A DNA stretch of 64,000 nucleotides. It comes from Ignelater luminosus. Its lineage: Eukaryota; Arthropoda; Insecta; Coleoptera; Elateridae. Location of the stretch: contig VTPC01000842.1 of the NCBI GenBank assembly GCA_011009095.1, forward strand, positions 353,443 to 417,442. The letters are read 5' to 3'. Under the pieces are notes generated by a model that saw nothing but the letters and a program-made list of their open reading frames with translations, was not told the origin of the DNA and made no database searches. How positions within the stretch are numbered: the first letter of the stretch is position 1; every line of letters starts with the position of its first letter. Shown here in pieces: positions 10,250-22,860 of this stretch. The position numbers and the translations under genes are program-made.

Positions 10250-12230
10250 ATGAATGTAAATTGAGTTCAACAACATCCAAGTCACCACATACGACTTGTC
10301 GTATGAAAAAGGGAAAGGCCAGATGGAAAGGAAGGATCAACCGTGAGCCACCCAAGATGGTAGCTTAGTAAAAAGACCACCGAAGACAGCGTGTTTCTCT
10401 TTCTTGTGAGATTTGCATTATGCAGAACTTTTCCTACGCAAAACTAAAGGCGCGAAAGGGAGTTCCTTTTGTAGATATAAAACTAAACTTCACCAAAGGT
10501 ACTTTGAAGAAAGAAAAGTTTGATTATGGGCCGTCAAAGCTAATCTAATAGAAGCAAAAACTTAACCTGCCAGTGACGGGACCACCGAAGCAAAGGCAGG
10601 CAAGGTTCCTCTCTTTTTCGCGAGATTTTTGTTCAGGACATTTCCTGTGCTAGAATCGAGACGGAGAAGGGAATCGAGTTCAAACGCTAAGTCACCGAAG
10701 GTGACTTGTCGAGGGCGAGACCCTACCAAAGGTGGTTTGAACACAGAAAATTCTAAGTGTGGTACACCGGAGGTGGCCTGATGGAAGGAATAGCTTAACC
10801 ACAAGCACGTGATGGTAACCAGACGGATAGCAACAGTCAGGTCATGAGCCACCGGGAGCGGTTTAGTGAAAAGCAAAGCTTCACCGCGAGCCATCAAAGA
10901 CAAGTCAGTTGTTCTCTTTTTCTTGCGAAATTCTTGTTCAGAACCTTTTCTGTGCAAAAGTTTTCGTAGTTATAAATCGAGTTCAAACGTTAAGAATGTA
11001 ACTTGTTGAGGGCGACATCCTACCAAAGGTGGTTTGAAGAGAGGAAACTACCGAGCATGGGTCACCCAAGGTGGCTGATGGAAGGAGTGGCTAAGTGGGA
11101 AAAAAAGCAGGATTTCTTTCTTTTTCGCGAGATTCTTGTTCAAAACTTTTTCTGTGCAAAACCAGAAAATTTTCGTAGATCTACATCGAGTTCAAATATC
11201 GCATGTGACTTGTTGAGGATGAGACGCTGGCAAGAATAGTTTGAAGAGGAAAAATTCGAGTATGGGCTACCGAAGGAAAAAAGCTCAGATGTAAGCCACC
11301 GAAGGTGATCCGATGGAGGGCAAAGTCCAGTCATGGCCCACCAAAGGTAGCTTAGTTAAGAGAAGCAAAACCTGACCGCAGACCACCAGAAGCAACGTGT
11401 CTCTCTTTTCCACAAAAATCGCATCCAAGACTTACCCTGTGCAAAAATAGAGGTGCGAAAGAGAATCTATTTCGTAGAAGTAGATTAAGGTAAAACACTA
11501 GGTCACTTTGTGTGACTTTTGATGGTGGCACCCCCGACCAAGGTAATTTGAAGAGAGGAAAGTTCGAATATGGAGTGATTCGATGGAGTACAATATTCAG
11601 TCATGAGCCACCGAAGGTAGCATAGTGAAAAGCCAAGTACGATTGCGGACCGCCGGAGGCAACGTGGCTCTCTTTCTCATGAGATTCTTATTTTCCTGTG
11701 CAAGAATGAAGGTGCAAAGAAGAATTCCTTTCATATACGCAACTCAAATTCAAACACTAGATCACTTCATGTGACTTGTTGAGGGCGACACCCCACCAAA
11801 GGTGGTTTAAAAAGAGAAAAGTCCGAGAATTTGCCACCAAAGGTGACCGCAAGGAAGGAAGACCTCTACCGTAAGCCACTAAAGATGATCCGATTGAGGA
11901 CATGGTTCAGTCATGAGCCACCGAATGTGGCATAGTGAGAAGTCAAACATGACCACGGACAGACGGAGGCAACGTGCCTCTCTTTTTCATCAAATTCGCA
12001 TTCAAAACTTTTCCCAGGCAAGAATCGAGGTGGAAAAGAGGATTTCCTTTCATATACGTAAATCGAGTTCAAATACTAGCTGACTTCACATAACTTGTTG
12101 ATGGTAGTATCCAGCCAAAGGTAGTTTGAAGAGACGAGTCCGAGTATGAGTCACCCCAGTTGACCTGTACGAATAAAAAGCTCAACTGTGAGCCACCGAA
12201 TGAGAGTTAATTAAAATGGAAATAAGTAAT
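10250..12230 (+). repeat. Satellite array I, unit about 200-320 bp, about 8 copies
   Basis: A tandem family anchored by AAATCGAGTTCAAA-like starts near 10261, 10479, 10674, 10977, 11186, 11484, 11741 and 12060. The full unit carries, in order, a GTCACTT...GTGACTTGTTGAGGG block, ACCAAAGGTGGTTTGAAGAG, several GAGCCACCGAAGGTG motifs, a CTCTCTTTTTCGCGAGATTC block and TTTTCCTGTGCAAGAATCGAGG. Shorter copies are deletion derivatives. Each unit contains several tiny palindromes of the form CCACC-GAA-GGTGG. The open frame 10562-10957 (minus) is a by-product. Copies are strongly diverged, so the array is old or not being homogenised. Confidence 0.85.
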
Positions 12231-14619
12231 TTTCAAACCGATAGGTCGAACTCAAATTGTCAATCTGACAGCACACAAATTATTCTAGCTAAGACATGAA
12301 CTCTAGTTTCTTGCTGTTTCTTATTTGAACGACGTTCAACATGGCGTGGTTTTAAAGAAAATAATAAAAAGAAACCATAAAGAAGGCCGAGCAATCTTTG
12401 CACCGCATTGCTTCTTTTTAAAAATCAGTGGCAATAGTTGGAAGGCGCTCGACGCGACAAGCGCCTGTTACAGGTTACCAGAATCTGGCATCCAAAAGGA
12501 TTATATTTTAGACGGGATGAGAAATCTTGTAGTAGAGGCGTAAGTTAATCTTATCTGTTCTGTTGCTTGTGCTTCGTGCTATGTTGATATAATGTGCTTA
12601 CGTATCTGACGTCAACAGAATTAAATTTGACCGGGAAAACACTTAGTATTTTGATATATTTCGATAATCTGATGATATGAGAATTTATTGATATCTAACT
12701 TGAACTTTGTCTAATTATATCGCCACCCACAAACAATAAATTGTGGCTTCAACGAGAAAAGTAAACTGTACGAAAACGTTGTAGACAAAACATTTCTTTT
12801 TTGGAAGTTGTTGATGTAGATGCCAAAAACAGTAAAGCTCTCCAAAGGATTTGTAAACATTTCTTTTGTTTTTCACATTTTACCAAAATAGCAAGGTTAT
12901 TTATTATAAAAGAAACAGTGCACGTCGTAGCTCTAACTAAAATTGGTAACAAACTTGCCGAAAAACATTTCTGACACTTCTTCGTACGCACGTCTAAATT
13001 TAGTCTTGGCATAAAAGATATAATTTACCATAAATGTTTAATAACTTAACGACTATCCCACATAATCTCGCATTTCATCTAGGTCAAATCAATCAATATC
13101 TATTTCAATAAAACATTAAACGAGAAAATATGACGATGATGCCACCGAAAGATAATCAACCGAAACTCTTTAGAAATCAGGATTATTTAGACCTGAAACT
13201 TATTAATGGCAGAATTATATAAAATAAAAAGCCAAGCAAAGGCAGCAATTTCTCTAGCGTTGACAATTTTTTTTCTTGCAAAGCACCGACCTGGAAATGT
13301 CAAGGAAATTATGAATATACATAAAATTGTCAAAAAATTACCTACGCGTAACCTAAACCATATCAAATCGAAATGAAACTATCAATTTAGGTCAAGTAAA
13401 CTATAAAATCTCAATTTCTAAGCATTTGCACAAAGATAAACAAAAAGTTAACGAGAGAAAAAAAGCACTAATTAAATCTCGTTTTTCAAATAAAGAAGAC
13501 CTTAGTTAAACAAAATTATTAATCTGTTGAAAATAATGCCTTAAAGGTATATTAATTGGGGTTAATGGAGAAACACACCAAGCGAAAGTATATCGGTAAA
13601 CCGAGACAATTTCTACGCCACCGTTCTGTAATTGTCACTTTTCACTAGATTACGACCGAACAAGGTCGTAATGAATTTCGATTATATTTAATTATAAATG
13701 ACATACTATGTAATTGCACCAATTTAATGTAAAGCACTTAAAAGTGTTATGTTGTAAATTACAGTGTTTTGCTTTCCTCCTTTATAAAAACGGCAACAGA
13801 TAATAATAATAATGTCAATAATAACAGTTATATTGTTGCAATGCTTGTAAATCGACTAGAAAAGGGAATGAATGCGCGCTTTTGAAAAGACAATGAGTTG
13901 CCGGGTATTTATTTGAAATGCACGGAAAAAAATCGGTGTTCCAGTTTTCTGCCTTTCTATCAACACACAACGAGGAGGAAACAATGAAACGAATTCGATC
14001 AATCAAAGTCAAATAGTGTACGAAACATGCATTACGGGTAGAAAGCAAACGATAGGAGAACTCTGATTACTTGCATCACGATGCAATTTGCATTTCTTGA
14101 ATGTTCACAAATGGAAAGTTACTGCTCCATGCAGCGTTTTTATAATTTGTGTACAGTTTTATCTTAGACGTAGTATAAAAAGTATTATGAGCTCGACAAG
14201 TAAACAAAAAAAAAGAAAGAAAATTTATGATAGTATTTATAAGTGATTTAAAAGTTTCTTTTGAATAAATCATTGCCGCCGTATCTTAGCCAATAGATTA
14301 CTGTTTGTTGATTACGGCTTCAAAAAAATATACCGATATTTTGAGAGTAGTATTACGTTGTTGAATTAACTTTCAGTCATGCTTAATTAAACGTTATTTA
14401 CAATTAGAACAGAAAATTTCTAATAAATTATAATCGTAACACGAGGAAATCTTAGTTTTAGATCCAGGAACAAACCTTTCTGTCAACCACTTCGGTTTCA
14501 TCATATCTGTTGTGTTTCTCTAGCAAATCTTTGAATTCATCGTATTAGTTAGTACTAATTGAAATTTAGAATTCTTTTTCTTCATTTTTCTTCTTTCACA
14601 AAGTAGGCCCTCAATCGTG
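12231..14619. other. Non-coding AT-rich stretch
   Basis: No gene, terminal inverted repeat or tandem array recognised. Open frames here (12325-12543 plus, 12749-13012 minus, 13815-14048 minus) are short, have no family resemblance and are likely chance. Confidence 0.5.
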
Positions 14620-14720
14620 TTTTTAAAATGCACTCTACATTTCAAATCAGATTCCCTGATTTTTACAGGATTTCGATGAAACCAGGACTTGTTTCATTTG
14701 CGACGTCATTAACGACATAC
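14620..14720 (+). mobile_element. hAT-like MITE (family H), left piece of split copy
   Basis: The block ACATTTCAAATCAGATTCCC with TTTTTACAGGATTTC corresponds to the left end of the intact H element at 49945 (TCATTTCAAATCGAATTTCC, TTTTACAGGATTTCC). The outermost GCAGGGTTCGG is eroded. The matching right piece lies at about 15600-15855, and the hAT-like element at 14890-15587 sits between them, so this copy was probably split by a later insertion. Confidence 0.6.
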
Positions 14721-14889
14721 GAACTGGTTAAATACGGGACCTTTATATTTACCCCATGTGACTCTTAATTTTATTTAATTAATCGAATTGTTCAAATAAA
14801 AGAAATTCATGGCTGTTAAAGAAAAAACAGGATCGTTGTGACCTATACTGGAAATTAATAAAGTAATCAGTATATTTTACCTGCATGAT

Positions 14890-15587
14890 GTGTAGGGGGG
14901 GATAAAAAGATTTTTTCAGTTTCGTACTAAATTTTATTTAATAAAACAAACACTTTTATTTTCCGTTTTATTTTCACTACACAGACAGCATAACACTCCT
15001 GAGAACATGCCCAACTGTATTACGCTTACTTTAATTAATTAACTTCATTCCCTTCATTTTAAAGTATCTGCATGGCCATGGTTTAACAGAATGTTTTAAG
15101 TTTGTTTAATTATGGGTCGAAGCTCACATTCAGGGCGGTCGAACCTGTCAGATCTGTTGAACTGTTGGGAGCTTGTTGAACCTTTCGGCCTTGTCAGTCC
15201 AAACAGATCTGTTGAGCCTTTTGGACGTCTCGGCCCTTCGGGTCTATCGAGTCGTTTGGATCTCTCGAGCCTGTCTGACCTCTCGGGTTTTCGGGTCATA
15301 CAGGTTTGTTAGGCCTTTTGGATTTCTCGGTCCTTTAGACTTCTCGGATCTGTCGGTCCGTTCAGAGTTCCGGCATATTGGACCGTTCGGGTCGATCAAG
15401 AAGCTATCGGTTTTTTTTCGGGTCGCATCAAGTTTGCCCCTAGTCGGGCCGGGTCTGGAAATTTCAGCCCGTGCAGGGCTCTAAGGAGTGAAGTTCAGCA
15501 TATAAAAGCCATTTACATAAGAAAAGAGTAATTTTCAAATTAAGGGATTTCTGAGGAAAATTGAACCGTGGAAGGTTGGCAGCACTG
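14890..15587 (-). mobile_element. hAT-like minisatellite element, copy 3 (reverse orientation)
   Basis: Read on the minus strand, this copy starts at 15587 with CAGTGCTGCCAACC, followed by CACGGTTCAATTTTCCTCAG and CCCTTAATTTGAAAA, all shared with the complete copy at 58323. Next come the AGCCCTGCACGGGCTG head, the 9-bp-period core (about 15480 down to 15110), and an AT-rich arm with TTTATTAAATAAAATTTAG shared with 59230. The 3' TIR is lost near 14890. Between core and arm it has about 150 bp not present in the 58-kb copy. The plus-strand frame 15173-15484 ends EISARAGL-stop, as does the 58-kb copy. Confidence 0.8.
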
Positions 15588-15599
15588 AAAGTAACAAGA

Positions 15600-15855
15600 A
15601 AATTAAAACCATTTGTTGGTCAATGCGCTTTTTCTGAAAGTCAGGTTTAAACAATTAAAATTTAGAAAAGAAATTACCTCCAGAATCGTCCCGTTTTTAT
15701 TGGCGACCAGAGCCGACTCAGCGCCCTTACGCAACAATGACGGCGGTGACATGACATTATGGAGTATCCTAAGGCGCATAACCTCTGTTGGAGACGTCGG
15801 TATTTTCGCTGACTTTTGCAGATTTTCCGTTTTCCAGGCGAGGCCGAATACTGAA
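15600..15855 (+). mobile_element. hAT-like MITE (family H), right piece of split copy
   Basis: Shared with the intact copy at 49945-50526: GGCGACCAGAGCCG at about 15700, a block reading ATGACATTATGGAGTATCCT, and the terminal TTTTCCAGGCGAGGCCGAA followed by a decayed ACTG in place of CCCTG. No coding capacity. The short frames 15603-15932 (minus) and 15613-15858 (plus) are incidental. Confidence 0.6.
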
Positions 15856-18800
15856 TAATATTGGCCGAGGTAGCAATTACTGCAGTAATTTTTAATACGT
15901 ACTTTAAGCAAGCTGTCTAATATAAGCATCAAGTATCTTATTCGGTATTCTTCTAATTGTATTCTTTAACTGTGTGTTTTAAGAAGGGAGAGTGAAGCTT
16001 GATCATAAGTGAGCTGCAGAAGACAAAAGCTCGGCAATGGCTAACGGAGAAAAAATTAAGGCTGTACGTCACCAGAAGGGCAAATAGATGGCCTAATCAA
16101 GGGTAGATAAAGAATAATAATCTCCAGTCGTCCAAACATCTTGCATGAAAAGGTTCTGGTATCATCGATAAATGCGACAAGAATATTTCAAGCTTAGCAA
16201 ATTTAAAGTGAGTAACATATGTATACTGTGTTCATTTTAGAAATCCATCTGAAGATATCCAAGTAAGAAAAAACACGTTAAACTATTTATGGAGCGACAC
16301 ATCACAATACATAATTAAGTTATTCATAGAGGTCGCTGTGTTTGCTCTCGCAAACACACATAACCATAGAATCTTAAACGGAAAATGTAATAACAAAAGC
16401 AATCTTTGGGTAAAAACAAAATTAATCAACGTACTTGATAGAACGTTACCGTACAAACATCTCATTTTAGTAAAGAGTTTATTTCAATTGTTTTGGTGCT
16501 TATTTCGGATACAAAACAGATTAACGTGGGTATTCTCTAAATTGAACTGTCAATAGAAGATAAAAACGGAAGCGAAAGAACAAACACTTCAAGTTGCACT
16601 TGGTTTTCATCTAAATACATTATCAAAACAATCGAGATGCGATAAATTATGGAAAGAATATGACGACGTGTAGAGTAACTTTAAATCAAGGTGGCCAATT
16701 CAATTGTTCCAGTGATAATTTTGAGTGAAGAATAAATGCCACCCGCCTATTTGGAGCTAAATAGTGTGAATTTAGCTGCTAATGTGAGTTGTTAAGTTAG
16801 GTACTTCCTTTAAAGGATTGCTCATTTTCTGTTGTTCTATTCTTCTGACAGATCAATTTAAATTATTCAACTAAAAATATCCAAAATAAGTACCAAACCA
16901 ATTGAAATGCTAAAGCGATTTAAACTCATCATGCTGTAACTTTCGATTTAGTAGGCCAGTTTGAATTGTTTCTTTGCCAAAAATATTGCTGTTTTTATTC
17001 CCTTTCCAACGACGTATCACAAGTGGTGGAGTGCCATTTAAGATTTTGAGATTATGCGTACGAGAGCGAACACAGCGACCTCTATGATTAAGTTAATTAT
17101 GTATTTCACACCATAAATAAATTGACGTGCTTTTTCTTATTTCGTTATCTTCTTTTATTTACAAGATATTAAAGGTGGATTGTTCTGTTCAATACTAATC
17201 ATTTTGACTGCGATTTCAGAGTGTAATGAATTTTATTCAGCTCGAAATATGGGGTTAAATCCATTTCTGTAGGATTTGACAATCTAGAATCCAAGAAAAT
17301 TAATTAAATTCGAAGTTCTAGTAAAAATTAAAGTTGAAGTTAGTTCCACCACATTAATTGCAAATCCGAATTATCTATTAAGGCCTTCGATGAGCAAGTC
17401 GTATAATGTGTGTGTGATACTAGACAAGCAGACAACTCCAACTTCATTTCAAGCACATAAAGCCATTGTGAGTGTCCCAATAAATATGTAATACCTGCCT
17501 GATTTAGGAGATACAGTTACTCGTTACTAACTAAATAATCAACAAAGAACATTCTTGCTTGTATTTATCCTTGATATTTTCAGTATTTTATTTATATTTG
17601 ATTTTAAACACAGTAATAACAGATCAAACTTGAAGATTTATACTATTGGCAATTCATGACTAATAGGTAATAATATAAATAAACCTTTACTAACAATCAA
17701 TTAGGTAATAGTTCCATTCAACTACTTATTCATTTCAAAATTTTCTGCACGAGTAATTTCTGTGTTGACTTTTACAATGGACCTTGAAACGGGCACAAAA
17801 TCAAAACTTTTTATCAGCTAATCAAAATCTCTCTTTTTTTTTCGCCCCGATACGCAAATTTATATTAAATGTAAAGAAAAAGTGCGTCTCCGTCCTACTC
17901 TTTAGCAACTCCAAGTGAGTCACGCCGCTTACCCACGTATGACCCTCATGAGGCCTTTAACGGGAAACTCCAGAAAAAAGGACATTTTTCACTGTCAACT
18001 AATCCAGAAACAATAACGTAATAATTTTCTCTTTTGCCAAATCGTAATTATTGTTTATTTGTACAAGGTGTCTATCTGTCTACTACCACTACACCGTTGA
18101 CCTTTATACGGCAGGTGAGTTTTGTAATTTATTAGCTAATGGTATAATTAATACGGAATAAAAATTCGAAATATCAGAAATATCATCTTACCCACGGTAT
18201 CACCTTATATGAAATATCTCCGATTCCTAGAATCTTAATTGAAAACTTATATTCTACTTCAGATGCACGTATTAAGTAACAAGAAGCATGTAGCCAGTAG
18301 TGTCCATGGAGATTATTTAAATAATTTGCCAAATTTCAACAGCAATCAACGTTAATTTATCAAGATTCATTCTGTACATCAAAATAACGTTTTTTTAAAC
18401 ATCCAAATGCTAATTAGCAAGCCTCAAAAATACGTAGTATATACGAAAAAATATTTAATAAAAAATTCAGATAACTCTCCTCTCCCCTTATTAGGCGTTC
18501 CAACGGTAAAATCCACCATAACACATAGTAGCCGTACATTTCCAGAAAACGCTTTTAAAATGCCAAACACCGTCTGCTCGTCTGGACAAATATAGGCAAG
18601 CATAAAAAACAATTTGCGAAATGTTATGTGCCCGTTGCCCGGCCTCGGAATTCGCAATTCACGATGAGCCTGATTAATTTACAATGCAGTTCTGTAGTCT
18701 CTCTGTAGTATTGTTTGGCACCTCGTGTCCTTAAACAATGCAAGAGTTATAAATACATACTTTTGTTATTATCGCTACACACGCGTACACACACCTTGTT

Positions 18801-21558
18801 TAAAAACACAATTGCAAACTTTTGCGCAACTCATTTGTTAATTAATAAAATTTCTCTTTGATAAAAGCTAATATAGATAAATAAACATAGATGTTTAAAT
18901 AAAATTATGATCATTGTGTCTTCTAACCTAATTTTCTTTGATTTTGGCGATTCCATTTGGTCGCATGCTTTGTAAGCGTTGTAATATTGGGATGGATTTA
19001 CTTTATATTAAACCTAAACTTGAATATCTCGATAACACACCAAACATTTCGATTGTTTTATTGTTTTCAATGGGAGGACTAGTAGTAAACAAAAACATAC
19101 AAAAATGCAAGATCCTGTTAGCCGTGCAAAAAATAAAAGACTGGAATATTTTGGCTTATTTCAGAAACATTTTCTTTGCGGCACACATCTGGGCAATATC
19201 TTCTTAAGAATGTTTTCAAATACCGGAAAGCGCAAAAACAAACTTCTTAAGCTGAAGTCAAAACATGTTTTCTTTAGCAAGTAATTAATTAATTTCACTG
19301 TAAATAAAAATATTTTCCATTTCAATATAAAATTGTTTGGTTTATGCCTTCTTTGAAATCCACTAACCATGTCTATTAATGATTTATGCAAACCACTAAA
19401 TGACTAAAACAACGCCAAAATTATAAAAACAAGAAGACTCGATAATTACAATAGGTTGTTCACCACCTTCACGCGCAATAAATTTCCAAAATAGGAGAGA
19501 ATGATTTTATTTTAGGCGGCTTTGCATTTTTACGGTAGTTTGCGTAACGAACCTAAAACTAATGGTAATGGATCGTTGTTCAGAGCACAATCATCGAATT
19601 CTCGTACTAGAAGCCAAGCTCAATATTATTTTCAAGTTCGTCAATTTTTTAATTCTACTTTAAAAACCATTTTGACAGCACTTTGTAAATGCGAACAAAA
19701 TCACAAAAATTAGGTTAGAAATTTGTAATTTGTCCATTACATTATTTTATTTTTTAAATCTGAATTATAATATTTTTCATGTGACAAGATATAATCTGAT
19801 TGAAAAAAATTACTAAAATTCAAGGTTACTCATAAGAAGGATACCATCCTAACCTTAAAACTTACCTTTAAAATTCAATAGAAAAAAATGAACTTTAGGT
19901 AATACACCTCACAATACAATTATCCAATTTTCAATGAATTTCGATATCAGAATCTTCGCCCTCGATGTCACTTATGCTGTAGAAAAATAATTTACTTCGG
20001 ATTTAAAGACAATCAATGCAGAAATCCATGCACAAACTCACAATTTATTGACGTACGCTTTTTCTATAAAACAATCGAAAAATCAAAACGTAGGCTTTTG
20101 TTTTTATTTACAAGATTCCATGGCAACAGCATTAGATGCCTAGCAACCAAATCAGAGGTAACTTCAAAATATTCAATTGTATATTTTGTGATGTATTCTA
20201 TTAAAATTTTAATTAAGTATTAATTAATTTTAATTTGCTTTTCAATCGTGAAAAATAATAATAATAAACATCACGGGCGTTAAGTTAAACTTATTGTTAT
20301 TATAATGCACTTACCGCCCTTGATATTTAGATAACTATTTACACAGTTTAGCCTCGATACCAAAAGTTTTGGGCTTAACCTTACTTTGGAAAACTGAACA
20401 CCTTAAAAACAAATACAGTTCGTCGTTTATTTTATTTAATAAGTAATAATTATTAGCGGTCAAGTAGATTAAACAAAATCAAAAATTGAATTTGCTTTCG
20501 CTTCGCACAAGAAGCTCTAGGTCCTTGCATCAGCACAGTCGGGACCGCGATCAATAGAGAAGTCAAAAAGCTCCTTTTAGGATTTTTCGTCAGATGTCTA
20601 CGGATTCCTTTATTTCGTAGATGATGCTGCTACACATTTTATTGGTATTTACTCTTCTTAGATGGTACTACAATGGCCTTCTGCAATAGGCCCTAGTCTT
20701 GCTCTTAGCTTGGTTTCATGTTGATACTCAAAATGAAAAACCAAGATTGAAATTGCCTAAATATCGTGACCAAATTGATACAGAGTTAAGCAAGACTAGA
20801 ACTATGATTCTCCGTCTTAGTACTGTTAAGTAAAATGAGATCTAGTCTTGTTTTATTTTACACACTTGAGCTTAAATGCTTCATTTTTCTTGTAAATGAC
20901 ATGGTATTTCTGCTGAGATTTAAGCAGTTACAAGAGAACCAAGATTGTACGCAAATGCGCATCGTTTATATCAAATATAATTACTATACAGAGTAGTAAA
21001 GTCTGATTTGTTTCCGCATTTCTGCTTTAGTTGCGTATCTTTTCGTGCAAAGTACGTGTTTTCTAAAGTTAAGAGCAGTTTTGGTCTTCGTCTCGTTTCG
21101 AGAATCAACAAAATGCCAGAACCAAGGCTCATCAGAAATCATGATCTTTAGTAGTTATAACTAATGCGGGTCTTGGTCTCATCATCTAACTTGCAGAGCA
21201 ATTATTACCATGGTGCCATTTTCACAATAATTTCCTAGAGATAAACTTGTCCAACGATTGTAAAATTGGACTGCACCCAGCGATCACAATACAAAGACAA
21301 ATCTCCACTCTGAGATTCTTATTCTTTTTGAGTTTTTGGCAATCTGTCCAACGTAGAGAATTACCTTTAAAAAATACTTCATGCACACTAAAGCCGAGTT
21401 CAGACTAGGGCCAAATTAAAATAATTTGGTACCTCTCTAATGTTGCCATCGGGAGCCATTGAATGTCAAAAAACGCAAATTAAATTTCTTCGGTTTCTTT
21501 TTATTTGACGCAAAAAATCTGAAAAACCAAATCAGATATTGGGCTAAACTTTCATATA
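15856..21558. other. Long AT-rich stretch without recognisable genes
   Basis: I see no transposase, exon-like frame or strong tandem repeat. A segment at about 20500-21240 has a more balanced composition and recurring CTAGTCTTG / GGTCTTGGTCTC / ACCAAGA motifs in both orientations, suggesting an old degraded repeat. Open frames of 60-90 codons here resemble nothing known. Confidence 0.5.
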
Positions 21559-22138
21559 CAGGGTGTCCAGGATAAAATGGGATACACGGGGATATTGGAA
21601 ACGGTAATAGATACAATATCGATAAAATGAGGAAAAAGTTGCGCATTTATGTGCTCATTGACAATCCGGACTTACATTTTCAAAAATTAATCTCGTTACT
21701 AGACATAGAGCAAAAACGAAAAATGTGCGTTTTCTAAAAAGCTCCATATTTTATTTACTGTAAGAGATAACATTCGCCAAATTGTCAGGGCAAGGATAAT
21801 GGGTAATGAGGACTTCAAAAATGACCTTGAAGACATTCTAGGCCTACTAAGTTTTACGCAATCGTACCGAACTTTTTGTTTTCCTTATGGGCGCCATATT
21901 GGATTTGTACATTTTTGAAATGGTCATGAAAAGTGCTTTTCAAGCAAGTGCAACATCCCTATGTTCGGTGAAAAAAAGATCACTTATAAAGAAACAAACA
22001 TGCTATTGTTTGAGCAATCCTCTAAATCAACGCCTATTTCGGTCAAACTGCAATGTCGCTATTTGTAAACATTTTTTTTACCGAACATAGGGATGTTTCC
22101 AATATCCCCATGTACTCCATTTTATCCTGGCCACACTG
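21559..22138. mobile_element. Inverted-repeat element G, copy 1, about 580 bp
   Basis: The left end CAGGGTGTCCAGGATAAAAT (after TA at 21557-21558) pairs with the right end, which read inversely begins CAGTGTGGCCAGGATAAAAT. The TIRs run about 44 bp with a few mismatches, through GGGGATATTGGAAAC. A second, inner inverted pair (CATCCCTATGTTCGGT, 21952-21978 against 22070-22097) nests inside the right half. No transposase is encoded. CAGGGTGTCC termini at TA sites are widespread in insect non-autonomous DNA transposons. The TA on the right is displaced by two bases. Confidence 0.75.
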
Positions 22139-22157
22139 CATAAACATATCGAATGTA

Positions 22158-22507
22158 GGGTCATTGGGGGTATGAATCGATCAGGCTTGATGAGAAGGTC
22201 ACGATTGTACCGGTTCCAGGTGACTGAAATGAACGGTACAAAAGTTATGATCGTTTTTCTAAAACGCCGGTTCCCATGAACGTCAATAGAAAAACATTAC
22301 GAGACCGGCGCTTTTGAAATTCCACGGGGATTAGCATGCGTGCCTATGGGGATCATTTCGTGTTGGGTTAGGTTAGGTTAGGTGATTTTTCATAGATTCC
22401 CATAAAAAATTTCCGTGGAAAATCAAAATCATTTCCGTCACCTGGAACCGGTACCATCGTGATCCTCTCGTCAAGCCCGATCGATTGATACTCCCCCATG
22501 ACCCCCT
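22158..22507. mobile_element. Foldback MITE with about 75-bp inverted arms
   Basis: The arms 22158-22232 and 22430-22507 are inverse copies. Shared blocks include ATCGATCRGGCTTGAYGAG, GGTACCGGTTCCAGGTGAC-like sequence and GAAATGA. Transcribed, the unit would fold into a long hairpin with a loop of about 200 bases. The loop contains three TTAGG units (22368-22382). No coding sequence. It sits directly after element G copy 1. Confidence 0.8.
22368..22382 (+). repeat. Three TTAGG units inside foldback element
   Basis: TTAGG is the ancestral insect telomere repeat. Three in-phase copies occur within GGGTTAGGTTAGGTTAGGTG. So few units inside a MITE more likely reflect the element's own sequence than an interstitial telomere. 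Confidence 0.8.
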
Positions 22508-22860
22508 CCGCGATATGCCTATATACGAAAGTTGAACTTTACTACAGACTGAAAACTGCGCAACCTTTTTCTGATTACACCAAAGTTGCAACTCTTCAAA
22601 TAAGCAACATTCCCGTGTTTAAAGAATTACAAACAAGTACCGTGTACGCGGAATCAAAAGCGAATTTGACAAGTGATTCCTGATGTGACGCTCTCGGCGT
22701 TAGCCTTAGCGCAGTCTGTTAGATAATGTGGCCCTAGCTCACATAGTACTATGTATTGTTTGAGCCCTTAATGCTTCGCATTAAATGTGGCCAGGATAAA
22801 ATGGAGTACATAGGGATATTGGAAACATCCCTATGTTCGGTAAAAAAAATGATGACAAAT

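Noticed and set aside
10562..10957. 131-codon minus-strand frame in array I
   Set aside because: It spans parts of several satellite units, is not preserved in other units and resembles no protein.
10250..12230. CRISPR-like regularly spaced repeats
   Set aside because: Units are about 200-320 bp, diverged and contiguous, with no short identical repeats separated by unique spacers. The sequence is eukaryotic.
22368..22382. Interstitial telomere
   Set aside because: Only three TTAGG units, inside a MITE loop.
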